Shown here: positions 1 to 12,111 of the stretch, piece after piece
How positions within the stretch are numbered: the stretch's first letter is position 1
How the letters are laid out: each line of letters starts with the position of its first letter
Source: Chrysomallon squamiferum
Taxonomy: Eukaryota; Mollusca; Gastropoda; Neomphalida; Peltospiridae
DNA length: 64,000 nucleotides
Assembly: GCA_012295275.1 (NCBI GenBank)
Contig: CM022670.1
Coordinates: 934,001 to 998,000, forward strand
Direction of reading: 5' to 3'
The notes under the pieces: model-generated
Told to the model about the DNA's origin: nothing
The model's database searches: none
What the model saw: the letters and a program-made list of their open reading frames with translations, nothing else
Position numbers and translations under genes: made by a program

Positions 1-250
1 ATTAAACATACACACGTACATACATACATGCACATAGTATAGACATACATACACATAGGTACACATACGTATACACTCACACACACACATATATACACAC
101 ATAGACTTGGGTACCGGATCTACAGCGATCTGCAGAAAGACCAGATTCAGGCTTCACAACATAATAAAATCTCAGTCTACGTTCAGTAGCGAACAAACAA
201 AAAGTGAATATCAAATCTGAACTAACCTAGACTGCGATTCCAAAAATGTT

Positions 251-540
251 GTGTGTTTGATGACATGCAATTTGTGTATAACACAGTACGTCGGCCAAAC
301 ACAAAATATGTTACGAGTTAGAACTGCTTGTCACAAATACAATATTAGGCATGAGGTTGGCATTCGAGTCGCCAAACATTTTAACCTACCTAGTCATATA
401 TTGAAGGATCATTTTGAAATAATCCCAATAGAGCAAACGCCCATTCTCGGTTCCAAAAACTGAAACTCACCTCTTTAGACTTGAACGAGAAGCGATTTGA
501 ATTTGCACGTTACAAATCCAAGAGCAATTGGGAAACAATG
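251..540 (+). mobile_element. Penelope-like element fragment, GIY-YIG endonuclease part
   Basis: A 70-codon open frame (251-463) reads like the GIY-YIG endonuclease that ends Penelope-like retroelements. It has a Cys-rich lead-in, the signature YVGQT, an Arg and a His spaced as in the family (LRVR...CHK), then a VAKHFNLPSH segment. In such elements the endonuclease nicks the target DNA. Just past the stop another frame reads RLEREAI (about 478-498), matching the next conserved block, so a frameshift separates the pieces. No reverse transcriptase precedes it: bases 1-120 are CA/TA-rich simple repeat. This is a dead 3' remnant. The family call rests on motif recognition, without a database search. 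Confidence 0.6.
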
Positions 541-1170
541 TTGAATCGGGAAAATGTAAAGAAAATGTAAAAAATGTAAAGAAATTGTAAAAAAATACTT
601 TTCAGATAATTTCAATCGCAGCAACGTTGACGTTGGTAAAATTATCATAGGAGCAGACTGCTATGAAAAATCCACTAACAGCAAGTGACGTCACAGCTTA
701 AACCCAGGTCTAAAATACATTTTAGTCTGTACGAGATTTTCTGAATAATATGTCTGTGTAAAGTTTTGATTCCAAAGTATTTACGACTTAATTCAATAAA
801 AGGTACGGAAATGCTTTAAAATGTTTTCAAAGGATACGTAATGTTTTACGAATTTTTGGTATGGGTTATTTTTTTTTTTTTTTTTTTAAATGTTACTTTT
901 TTACAGGCATTAAGAAACTACATCCTTCAAATACAGTTCAAAATAGTTTTAAATACATTTTTGAATATTTTTCTTTCTATAAGTGTATTTGTATTAAATG
1001 TTACAATAGTTTATAGATTTTTTTTCATAAAGGATACTTTCTAAATTGTTTACATACATACATAGATACATATATAGATACAAACAAACAATCAAATAAA
1101 TAATACTATTTAGTAAAGGATATTTCCAAAGATCTAATGAAAATGATACGTTGCAGGATAAATCTTTAGT

Positions 1171-1173
<3 letters not shown>

Positions 1174-1256
<83 letters not shown>
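1174..1256. repeat. (CT)n microsatellite
   Basis: About 41 uninterrupted CT units in intergenic DNA. Confidence 0.98.
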
Positions 1257-1259
<3 letters not shown>

Positions 1260-2093
1260 ACAAGACAAGTAAACTAATTTTAGATTTAACAGTTTACTGG
1301 AATCCTAAATAAAGAAATCAAACAAAATATTCTGAAAACCGAAATGATTAAACTGCGAAAAAAATGACTAAATAAACAAACAAACAAACACGAGTACTTA
1401 CCATTTTTGATTACTTTATTACCACTGTTCTGAATGGAGGTTGTTTTAATCACATCACAAACTCAGATTTTATAGGAAAACTGCCAATATAATTAACATA
1501 CTAATTATCATCTCTTTGAACTGAAGGGCAATTTTAACCAATAGAATAAATCACAAAGCTGTTTACTTGTCATTATTTACATCCACCCGCCCCACATTCA
1601 CTTCAGGTCAAGGCTGTGTTTGACCAATAAAATCACGAAGCAGTTTCCTTGTTTTTAACACCCTTTTGTACGTGACGAACACACCCTGAAAACAACAAAG
1701 ACTTTACTATGGGTATTTACTTTAAAATTCATATATGTGCATTTTAAAACATGTTCCCTGGAGTTACATGATATTTATTAGCATTAAAATCTTTAAATAA
1801 ATTAATTGTAGTCTGCTGGTACAAAAAGACACTTATCTCAAAACAGGAAATTTTCAAAACCTATTATTTTCAAACAGCTTTTTTACTTAGGTAAATAAAT
1901 AAATAAATAAATTAAATATAATGATAAATAAAAGGAAGTCAATAATGAGAAAATGATCTTTCCAAAATTTCATGATCCAGGTTTTATATGTAAATAACAG
2001 ATGTAATTGTTAGAAATATATTGTCATTTTTGGAATTAATTATCAACTGAGAGAAAAACTTCGTAAGTACGTAATAACCTGCAACAATAAACA

Positions 2094-2219
<126 letters not shown>

Positions 2220-3581
2220 AGGCTGTTTACTTTATTTTATTAAATTGTATATTTTTGTAAGCAACTTCCACACATTGCTGCTGACAGTTGAAAAAGATGG
2301 TTACATGATAACAAATTGCAGTTCATGTTAAAATGACAAAATGGCGGAAATTGAAATTTCGAAATCCGCCCATAGTGAACTAATTACAAGACAGATTTCA
2401 CTCAGCTAAGGTCACAGTACTTCACAGGTGTAGACCTAGGCCAGAATAGATTTAGAATCCGTTTCTTGCTCTGTTTGAAGAGATTTCAGATGTACAGTTG
2501 ACGGTAACAAAGTAATAAAATTGTTTATCATCACAAATATCTAAATATTTGATATTCACTAGATGATGACAGAAAAACGATGCGTGTTCAGTGATGTCTT
2601 TAAATTGTCCTTAATTATGTGTGTCTGCGTCTGTGTATATGAGTGGAACTCTGTGAATTTTGCCTGTTTGTACCGTAAATTATTAATAATGATTAAACTG
2701 CGTGACGGAAACAAAGAGTGAAATAAGCAGTAACAACACACACACGCACACGCAAACATATACAACAACATAAAATATCTTTCTCAGGCTATTCATCACT
2801 ATACAGTTCACATCACCTGACAAAAAACAAGTTAACAGAATCCTGTTAGTCGACTTTAAAAAAACAAAGTATATATTGTTGATGTAATCATACATTGCTT
2901 CATGTCAAAGTTTCGTCATGCATAAAGCAATAACCTTTTCGTGATGTTTGTCCGCCCAAATAACTAAAAATATTAAACTTATAAAACAGTTTGTTTCTGC
3001 TGTATAAGGTCAACCAGCAAGCCTTAACTGACCCCATAAAAACGTGTATCGATTGTTCATACTTTCATTAAAAATTATTACTTACAGTCTAGGCAGGATG
3101 AAAAGATGAGTGTTGATGATGATGAAGACGATAATGATAAATGAATTAATAAATGATTGTTAAAAGGGAACCGTAAACAAATACAAACATTTTTCAATTA
3201 AAACGAAAAAAAAAAAAAAAAGAAAAAAAACACGATAGTTTTATGTTCTTCAGACGTCATATGCTCTTTCAATTTTTTTTTTCTTCTAACTTTATTTATT
3301 TCTTCTGAATACGAAAAGTGAAAGTGCACGTATTAAATCAGGATATGCATGAAGACTAAACAAGAGGATGACGTTTCCTCATTCATTAATCTTGGTTCCG
3401 AAGACGATGTAGTTACGACATTGATGGAGAAGATGCTGTCTCCGCAATTCTCATTGGCTAAACAACTTAGCGATTTTCAAATAAATTAAGAATTTAACTG
3501 TTCTGGAACATCCAGCATAAAGTTAATCAAGAATAAAGAACTAAGACATTCTTTCAGAGTTGCAGATATCACGTTTCTACA

Positions 3582-4050
3582 ATGGTAAGTGTATTTATCA
3601 CAATAATTTACTTCATTTTTATTTAAATATTTTTAATATACATTTGAAGTTTGAAATGATATTGAAACTCTATTCGTAAGTAATAATTTAGAAAAAAATT
3701 GGAATTATACGAATATGTCAGAGAAAATAGGAGGACAGAAATGAAAATGAGAATTGGCAGATAAGAGATTCCATTGTGAACACGAAGTGAACAGAACAGT
3801 GTAAGGCAGGGATGCAGCATCATTCGTTCTTTTTAACTGGTTTTTTTTTTTTTTTTTTTTAAATATTTGTTTTTCTTCGCTTTCAGAAACTTTTGTTAAT
3901 TTTGTGTTTGGTGAAAGCTGCGCTTTCGAACCAATGTCCCGCAGCCATGAGCAACCGTAAAGTGAAGTTTGGCAGTGACATGACATTTCTTACCGGCCGT
4001 GTTGTGTCTGCCAAAAGGTAAAATTGACTAATAATAATAATAATAATAAT

Positions 4051-4104
<54 letters not shown>

Positions 4105-5209
4105 ATAAAAATAACACCAGGATAAATATAAAATATATTGTAATAGTAGTAAGAAGAAGAACAATAATAAGAACAACACTTCATTCTACAACAACAATGA
4201 TGATGATGCTTGTAACTAATAATTAATAATAACGATAACAAAAACAAAAACAAAAGAATTAGTAGTAGTAGTTCTAGTAGTACTGGGTTTTGTACGTAAT
4301 TAAATGAAACAGTAATTTATTGATTTCGGACAGTGCTGTAGAAGTCAAGGCGGTGGCAGCTTTTGCACAGAAAGTGGGGCACGAAATAATGCCATCGAGA
4401 CACTGCGTTCCAGACAGAAATTGGCCTATCGTGAAGTGTGAACCGTGCCGGCCGAATGCGAGATACTTGAAGACTTTCTTTCATTCCACCTGTTTTGTCA
4501 TCCGTGCACACGTGCAGAAAGTGAGGACGACGAGATGCACGTAAGTAAACAAATTCATTTAACTAGTAAAAGAACACAAGTGATTTAAATTAGTGAAACT
4601 GTTTTTAAGAGAGATAAATGAAATTACAGTGGTCTGGTACGTACAAATAGAAATTCTGAATTAATCTGATATACTTTCAAATATTGTTTTATTTATACAA
4701 CTTAATCTTTACCGATAATAAAGCAGGATAAAAGTCATCGAAGCTGCCGTTTTCATTCTTTCTTTATTTAACAGAGACGTCAGTGTAAAATACATTTTTA
4801 GACCTGCATAGCAACGATATCATAAACAACCTTGCCAATATTCCACGTAAACAAACAAAAGTAAATGTAAAGTTTTGTCGTACTGTGAGAATTTTCTGTT
4901 CTGAACATGATATTACAGTTTAGAAGAAATAAAGGAATATCGCAGAGTAAGTTCAACATGCACGCTATTCTGTTATCTTTTTTTAAAATTATTTCTATTG
5001 CTATTAAAATTTCCCTTTTTGTCACTTACAGCTATTCTCGGTGTAACCATCCGTGTCAAACCGCAAATACCCAGTGCTTACCCACAGAATGGCATCCGGT
5101 TTGGTTCTGGGGATGGTGCCATAGAAGCACTGGGGGGTGGCGTGCTGGGCTCAGCTACCACTACCTATACCTCCCCCAAGATTGTACCTGTTACAAGAAC
5201 CTGTTTTGA
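3582..5209 (+). CDS. Secreted cysteine-rich protein, cystine-knot cytokine candidate
   Basis: Four coding exons join without breaking frame: 3582-3584 (ATG only, then GTAAGT), 3887-4017, 4334-4540 and 5032-5209, all with GT-AG borders, giving 172 residues. The start is a hydrophobic signal peptide (MKLLLILCLVKAALS, residues 1-15), so the product should be secreted. The mature part has twelve cysteines at 18, 69, 80, 83, 98, 113, 118, 122, 129, 143, 165 and 167. The C-terminal half (C-x4-C-x3-C-x6-C, a Trp-rich stretch, then a beta-like strand ending LPQDCTC) resembles cystine-knot cytokines such as Spätzle/neurotrophin or IL-17, all of which end in a C-x-C strand. I cannot choose between them. 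An ATG-only first coding exon fits a small secreted protein. A polyadenylation signal (AATAAA, about 5224) follows the stop. Intron 2 carries an AAT/AAC repeat. The gene structure is fairly sure; the family is a guess. Confidence 0.7.
4029..4103. repeat. (AAT)n(AAC)n compound microsatellite
   Basis: An AAT run passes into a longer AAC run within intron 2 of the secreted-protein gene. Low-complexity poly-Val and poly-Leu reverse-strand frames here are produced only by this repeat. Confidence 0.95.
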
Positions 5210-5223
5210 AAGAAATACAAAGA

Positions 5224-5229
5224 AATAAA
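5224..5229 (+). terminator. Polyadenylation signal of the secreted-protein gene
   Basis: An AATAAA hexamer lies about 15 bases after the TGA at 5207-5209, followed by A/T-rich DNA. It is unusually close to the stop but in the right orientation. A further AATAAA-like match lies near 5239. Confidence 0.45.
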
Positions 5230-5422
5230 ATGTGTGAAATAAACGAAACAAATTAAGTAAACGTTAAATTTGAAATCTCAACGATGTATTCATTTCTTTT
5301 TTTTTTTGTTAATAAATTAACTGCATACATATTTTGTCTTTTGTGTCTGTCTGTTTGCATTGGTATCAATGTTAAATCTTTTCTCAAACATCATCAAACA
5401 TTCCCTTCCTTTATATAAAGCA

Positions 5423-5509
<87 letters not shown>

Positions 5510-5635
5510 GTAAATTAATAATCAAATAAAATTCTAAATAAAAAGAAACAAATGCTACTGAACTGTCAAAATTATTGAGTCTGTCTTTACATCTATATTT
5601 TTTATAATAATTCCGTCTTTCCTTTTTTCTTACTT

Positions 5636-5712
<77 letters not shown>
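5423..5712. repeat. Cluster of AAT, AAAT and CT microsatellites
   Basis: (AAT)n at about 5423-5471 passes into (AAAT)n to about 5509. After about 130 bases of ordinary DNA comes (CT)n at 5643-5712. The 115-residue reverse-strand ORF that spans these is repeat-encoded (poly-Tyr, Arg-Glu) and is not a gene. Confidence 0.95.
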
Positions 5713-5713
<1 letters not shown>

Positions 5714-6122
5714 GCGGATCGTTGAGGATTATGGCAGACACTCAACTTTGTACTTTGTTGTTTTTAAATCGTGTAACTCCTGGGAGGTTACCATAACACG
5801 TGTCTTATTTTATAATAGTAGTATGGGTGCCGAGTTTTGATCGAAATAATTCGTCTACCGAAATACCTGATTAACATGGCCTCTTCATGCATAGTTGTTC
5901 ATAGTTTCTCCATAGTCTTTTGTGAACAAAACTTGCATCCTAGTCGGACAATGGTTTATTTACCAGTATACGTCCTCCATAGCCTTCTAAGTATATAAGA
6001 AAATGTTTCTGAAAAAAAAAAAAAAAAAAAAAAAAAATCACAATTACCATTCAGAAAAAGGCTGGTTTTACGCAAGGTAGAATTTTTGCAGTCAAATCGT
6101 GGAAAATAACAAGCTTTGTTAG

Positions 6123-6912
6123 ATGGTTATGCGTACAGTCAAAATCACGTTTATGAAGAAACCACATATTGGAGATGCACCAAACAAAACCATACAGTTG
6201 CTGGTTTTGTTAGAAAAAGTGTCGGTCATGACATTTCCTCAGAATAATGAAACCACCGTCAAGTTCGTTAGTACTATGAGAAAGAGAGCACGATCCGAAA
6301 CAATACCAGTGTAACAGATCTTCAACTTCGAGGTGATGAAGGAAGACGACCAAGAAATCCCAGAAATCCCGCTTTAACCAGTTTGAAGAGTTCCATGTAC
6401 CGAGAGCGACGAACCACGATGTCTGCTTTCCCACATTCACTCGAAGATCTCCATCTGCAGGGACCATTGTCGCAAAGACGTAATGGCAAGAGAGTCTTGT
6501 TATTCAGTGATGGCGACGCAGATAAAATGGTTGACTTCTCTAACGAAAAACAACTGAGGCTTCTCGAAGAAGCGGACAAGATCTACACAGATGTACATTC
6601 ACCTGCTGTCGCAAGAACGAACAACAATCTGGAAGATTTCCATTCGCGAGTCAACGGGCTGCTTCCTGATGACATCAAAACATGTACAGATTTGTTGACT
6701 TAATCAAGGGAACAGAGAAATACGAAAGAGCAAAGTTGGAGCAGTTGACTCCTGCAGCTGCACGACTACCGAGGAAGAGAGTCCACTGGGATCTCGACAA
6801 CAGAGTCAGTCGCCTCAAGCAGCAACTCACTGACAGAACCAAAACACCCGAGCAGTAGCTGGACGCCATTGGTCACCTCGTGAATCTGAACCGATTGCTT
6901 CTTGTGAAATAA
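6123..6912 (+). mobile_element. Decayed MULE-type transposase with internal deletion
   Basis: Three reading frames in series resemble a Mutator-like (MULE) transposase. Frame one (6123-6314) has a basic, His-containing N-terminal part. Frame two (6383-about 6680) carries the block before the catalytic core (RRTTMSAFPHSLEDL, then GKRVLLFSDGD, then EKQLRLLEEADKIY, where the family reads as a Leu-rich stretch before D-x-W-x-x-D-G-T-F). It then jumps directly to NNLEDFHSRVNGLLPDD, the family's segment after the core. Frame three (about 6672 onward) reads MYRFVDLIKGTE and a Lys/Arg-rich tail, with a TAG at 6856 and a final TAA at 6909-6911. The catalytic DDE middle is missing, and two frameshifts and a stop are present, so it is inactive. 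No terminal inverted repeats were found. Confidence 0.6.
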
Positions 6913-8817
6913 ACATTTTTAGATGGAGACTTTCTTTTTTTTTAATTATTTAGAGACATTCACGACACTCAGTACATGGATTATTTCGATGTTTGTCATA
7001 TTTGCATACTTTATGCGACAAGCGATATCCATACCATCTATACAATAATAATTGGTTTACAAATAATTTGGAACAGTTCATTAAATTAACTGAGGCAACA
7101 ATATGCAAGTCAGTAAGACCACTGAACCATATTTATTGTTGTTTTGGCAGTTCGACCATTTGTATGGCGTAATGACAATAATTATTAGAAAGCAAAAATT
7201 CTACAGTAACCAAGTCATACTTTTATTGATTAAGAGTACGTTTATGTGACAGAGAAACACATATCACTGCGTTTAATAAATCACTTGTAATACTACTGTC
7301 AATAATTATACATGGAAATAGCCTAAGATAATACAACACGAAACGCACAAACACACACAGTTAATCGATTAACAACATCTATTTTACCTAAACCATATCA
7401 AATTTTGATAAGACGAACCTAAGTACTAGTTATAACCGGATATCAGTTTTAATTATCACATAGTCCTCTACCATTTTATTTATTTAAATCACAGATCTAC
7501 AAATGCATATGCATATAAATAAATAAATATTTATTTATTTATTTACAGTTATACATTTCCTTCTGAATTTTGTTAAACAATAGGAATTTCAGTAATAAAA
7601 CAAAGTTCAGTTAACGTTCCCTTCATTTACTATATATTGATTAATATCCCGCAAGCTGTACAGTTAATCATTATATCACGATAACCTTTGTACTTTTATT
7701 AATCCGGAAGTGACCCAAAATGTACTAATTTCCTATTCAGTTACGATCTACAGTCTTACGAGTTAGGTAAAGTTTTAAAAATTAGTTCTGTTAATACATG
7801 CATAATTTTGCTTTAATGTGATTACGTTTATGAAAAGAAATAGTAAGGAAGGAATAAATAAATCAGTGCATTCAGATCTGGGACATATTTCTTAAATTAA
7901 AATATTCTAGATTGTACTAGTGCTGGAAGGGAGATTACTCTTAACAGATTATTGTGAAATGCTGGCGTAAACATACTTGTTTATATAATTAGACTTCCTG
8001 GTTGAAAACAGTAATGATAATAAATAACCATTCATTAATTTATTTTTTAAAAATGTATTAAAGTTACATTTATGAAAAACAAATAATTATATTTGATAAA
8101 TCTTTCCTGTCGATTGTTAATAAATTTTGAATCGATTAAAGTCTAAATTGAAAGTAGTATTTACAAATTACAGGGTACCAAATTCTACCATTGTTTTATG
8201 GTTTTTTTTTTTTTTTTTTTTTGTTTACTATATCGAAATATCATCTGATATCAATTCTTCTCCATCTTCTATTAATTGACCACATCAGATCAGATTTTTT
8301 TTTAATAGATACTCTGCTTTCTCTCTCCTCCATGGACGTAGGCATTTGACAGGAATTTTGCAGAGCTGTATATTCAGTGCTTTCTTTTCCATCTGCCTCC
8401 AAATATAATCAGATTTCTTATTGTCAGTCTTCAAGTTACTTTTCCACATCATTTTTGGACATCATCTTTTTCTTCTGCTTCATAGATTCCATGTCAGAGA
8501 AATATACCTTTGAATCTCACATTTGTTACTGTCAAAAATGATTCAGTTTTAATATCTTGTTTATATAATTTATAATATGTTCATATCATAAACTGTTTAC
8601 AGAAATATTCTGGCAGCCTTTCCTAAAAAATGAATATTTAATAATATTTATTTACTGATTTCTTATTAACAAAGAAAGTGTTTCTTGATACGTTCATCTA
8701 TCAGCATCCATAAGTATAATAAAACCCAGGTAATTGGTAGTTTTGTGCTGTATAAATTTCACTGAATCCTCACATAAAACTCTATTACATTCTCAGTCAC
8801 TGATACAAAGGTGAACA
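6913..8817. other. AT-rich intergenic DNA, no gene seen
   Basis: Nothing codes convincingly here. Near 7508-7545 an AAAT run meets its complement, giving a trivial palindrome, and a T run lies at about 8200-8222. The arfaptin-like promoter and any 5' non-coding exon should lie at the right end, but no clear core element was seen. Confidence 0.5.
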
Positions 8818-11800
8818 ATGTCAAAGAAGTCAGAACATGAGAATGAAACTAAGATCAAGACAAAAGAAGAAGACATTTCACTGGAAGATGACAGTGAGAC
8901 ACTTACAAAAGATGTCCAAGAACTAAGCAACAACAGCTCCTCAGTCCAGGGTGACAGCAACATCAGCAACAGCAACATCAGTGACAGACATTCTGCAGTT
9001 CAGAACGAATCTTCATCATCCAGAACAGGAGAAGTGACACCTGAAACAAGAACTTCATGTGAGTATGAATGATAAAATGTATCTGTCATATTGTAAACAA
9101 ACAGCCTAAATACATTTTATATATAACAGGGTTTTTTTTATATTATTTAAATGTATTGGTCATGATGATAATAAATATTCTAATCTGATAAAGATACATG
9201 TTCTGTGTAATGTTTTATTTATTATTAAAGTGTACTTGTGATGGTAGTAAAAAATATTCAAAATTGATTAATATATTTTGTACATAATGTTTTTATTTAT
9301 TCTTAAAATGTTCCTATTATGGTAGATAATAAATATATTAATCAGATACTTTCTGTATAATGTTTTATTTATTAATAAATTGCACATATAATGATGTTAA
9401 TAAATATTCAAACCTGATAAATTTATAATTTTATGTAACTATTTATTTATCTATTTTTCTATGATGGTTGTAATAAATAGTCTAAACTTTTTTTTTTGAT
9501 AAAACATAATTTATTCTGCAGCTGTAATAAAAACTTAAATCATATTGTTTAAATATATTTATTTATTTCTTTTCCTAAAGTGGTGCATACTGAAACTGAT
9601 GTATATGATAATAATTAGTGTATTGATTCTGCATTGTATTGGCTTTTGTGTTGTATCCTTTTATGTCAAAATTTACTTTTACTTTTATTTTTATTTTGAT
9701 ATATACCCAGTTGTTTGAAACACAGATTTGAACTTTTAAGCAAATAAATATAAAAATAACAATAAAAATAAACAATAGTAAAAATGATAATAATAATAAC
9801 AGAAATATTAATAATAATAATTATTATTATTACTATTATTACTATTATTACTATTATTATTATGATTGTTGTTGTTATTATTATTACATCAACACTTCCA
9901 GTGCCTAAAAATGTCTCATGGATACATCAGAGCAAAACTGGAAATGTAGCCCCTAATTCTCTGACAAGGGCGTCAACCAAGATGAAGTCATTGAAAGAGT
10001 GGGGGTAAAGACATTTAAGTGTACAAAACAGGTGGTAGCAGAACGGATGGGCAAAGCTTCGAAAACCGTTGATCCACAGCTAGAACATGACATAGAGGTG
10101 TTACGAGAATCACAGAGACAGTATTCACAGCTGCTGCGAATCACTGAAGCTCTGAAGAATCACTTCTACTGTGTCGTCCAGACACAGAAGTTGCTAGGAG
10201 AATCATTCTCAGAACTGTCTGCAGTGACCCCCGACCTGCAAGAAGAATTCACAAAGGGAAGCCAGATGCAGACGACACTTGTTAAAAAGGGAGAAGCTCT
10301 GCTGGGTTGGTGTAGTTAACATTATACTGTGATCTGTTACTGAAATGTAGTCTGTTCTGAAGAAGTGTTACTGTCTCTCTGTTCATCTGTCTTTCTTTCT
10401 ATCTATTGAATAACCAGTTTATGTGTGTATGTCTGTCTATCTATTTACTTATACATGTAGGTTTTAATTATTTTTTTTTAACTTTTTAAGTAACTTTTTG
10501 TTCTTATTTTCTCATTCTCATTATTATTATTACTATTAATGTTTAGTTTTTCTTGTATATCTGGAGACTGTTTATATCATTAATAATCCAGAGTGATTGT
10601 AAGAGATGATATTGTTTTGTTTTGTCAGATTCTCTCAGCCTCTTCACCTCCACACTCAACACACTGTGCAACATGACCATGGATGACACACTACTTACAT
10701 ACAAACATTACGAAATGGCCAGGTAAAAATATTTATCTCATCATTCCTGAGACTTGAAATTCATTTAACTTGTATTAAAACAAGTTTTGCTCCTCAGATT
10801 TCAGTCAGCAGACAAATGTTAGAAATTTATGCTCTGTCCTGGAATAATGCATGAAAATAAAATTTTATATTTTTAAAGATATTGAGTGAGCCATACACTC
10901 CTATATCTTGTTATTTTGTTTGTTTCACTAGTTTGCTAATAGTAAAATATTATAAAATAAAAACAAAAAGTTCACTGTTAAATTTGCTGAAAATTCTTAC
11001 ACTTCCTTATAAATTTTTCCTCTTTGTGAATATATGTCTTTGCTTTTTTAACATTTAATTTCTTCTTTTATTTATGGCTATCTTTTTTTTAATTATTATT
11101 ATTTATTTTTTTTTTTAAGGCTGTCTTTACTTTCTTCTTTATCTTCTTTTGTTTCTGTCCATCTTTGCTTTCTTCTTTGTTATTATTTTTTTCCTTTATG
11201 GCTGTCTATGGTTTTGTCTATCTTCTTTTGTTTATGACTGTCTTAGTTTTCTTCTTTATCATCTTTTGTTTGTGGCTCCTTTTTCTTTCTTCTTTATATT
11301 TTGCTTGACTTTGATTTCTTCTTTATCTTCTTCTTCATTACAAAATATAATTATGACTGAGCAGTGATACTGGTTTGTTTTTAGACTTGAGTATGATGCA
11401 CATCCTCGTAGTGACGTGGATGAAATTATTCTCAGCAATCCAGCAGATTCGGAAACTCTGCAAAAAGTGGAAACGGCAAAGAAGAAATTTCAGGAACACA
11501 AACACAAATATGAAAGACTGAAAGCCGATGTGGCCATCAAGCTTGAACTGCTGCAAGATAACAAGGTTTGTACATTGCATTTGTGTAACAGAGATTTCTA
11601 GATTTCATTTTCAAGTCAGTGGGGGAAAAAAAGCAAAAACATTTTTAAATTGGTAAACACACCACATTTATTTTAACAACACTTAGTTTTTGCTAATTTC
11701 AAACATTTTGTATTTCTCACATGTTGTCACATTAATATGTTTTTCAATTAGAATTTCTTTTACATACATATTCCTGCAGACAGGATGCCAGTCTTTGATC

Positions 11801-12111
11801 AGTGAGGTAACACTAGCAGAAATAGAAATGAGCTAAGACTAGATTCATCAAACCATCATTGCCTCACATCACAATTCTAACCACTCAGCTATAGTTGATA
11901 ATTATTATTATTCTTCTTATTATTACTACTACTACTACTAGTACTACTACTACTATTACTACTAATTATTGTTTTGTTTCAGCTACAAGTGCTGCGTTCA
12001 CAACTACAAATGTTTCAGAAAGCCATTTCTGCCTACTACAACTTTGACAACAGAAACCCTTCACCAATGACTACAGCTACAGCCATAGATGCTAATGAAA
12101 ATGCATATTAA
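8818..12111 (+). CDS. ARFIP: Arfaptin-like AH/BAR-domain protein (one frame break)
   Basis: Five exons: 8818-9058, 9902-10305, 10629-10722, 11385-11565 and 11983-12111, all with GT-AG borders and matching phases. They give about 349 residues if one G is missing from the run at 10001-10005. Arfaptins bind Arf, Arl1 and Rac GTPases and curved trans-Golgi membranes through an AH (BAR-type) domain. Exon 1 encodes an 80-residue acidic, Ser-rich disordered head. Exon 2 holds SLKEW then VKTFKCTKQ, matching the family's NLK-W-x-x-x-TYKCTRQ, and a long helix with TVDPQLEHDIEVLRES. Later landmarks are LQEEF, KKGEALLG, NTLCNMTMDDTLLTYKHYE, LEYDAHP and KYERLKADVAIKLELL, in family order. The C-terminal tail is short and lacks the usual W-L-E-E-Q ending. 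I read the frame break as a probable homopolymer miscall, since everything else is intact; a recent pseudogene is the alternative. Confidence 0.8.
9145..9480. repeat. Degenerate ~76-bp tandem repeat in arfaptin-like intron 1
   Basis: About four to five diverged units share the order TGATGNTNNTAATAAATATTC, then CTGATAAA, then TGTAATGTTTTATTTATTA. Successive units start near 9157, 9232, 9308 and 9380. They lie wholly within intron 1 and show no coding sense. Confidence 0.6.
10001..10005 (+). other. G5 run where the arfaptin-like frame breaks
   Basis: Upstream of the run, frame 9904+3n encodes SLKEW. Downstream, frame 9999+3n encodes VKTFKCTKQ. Both halves match the same continuous stretch of arfaptin. 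A sixth G would fuse them exactly. As written, the upstream frame ends at TAA 10006-10008. Confidence 0.8.

Noticed and set aside
3883-4253. Reverse-strand open frames rich in Val, Leu, Ile and Tyr
   Set aside because: They are translations of the AAT/AAC repeat and overlap true exon 2 of the secreted-protein gene on the other strand.
4998-5228. Alternative frame across the last exon of the secreted-protein gene
   Set aside because: The frame at 5032-5209 joins exon 3 in phase and preserves the cysteine pattern; this one has no matching junction.
5394-5741. 115-residue reverse-strand frame with Arg-Glu and poly-Tyr tracts
   Set aside because: It is encoded by CT, AAAT and AAT microsatellites.
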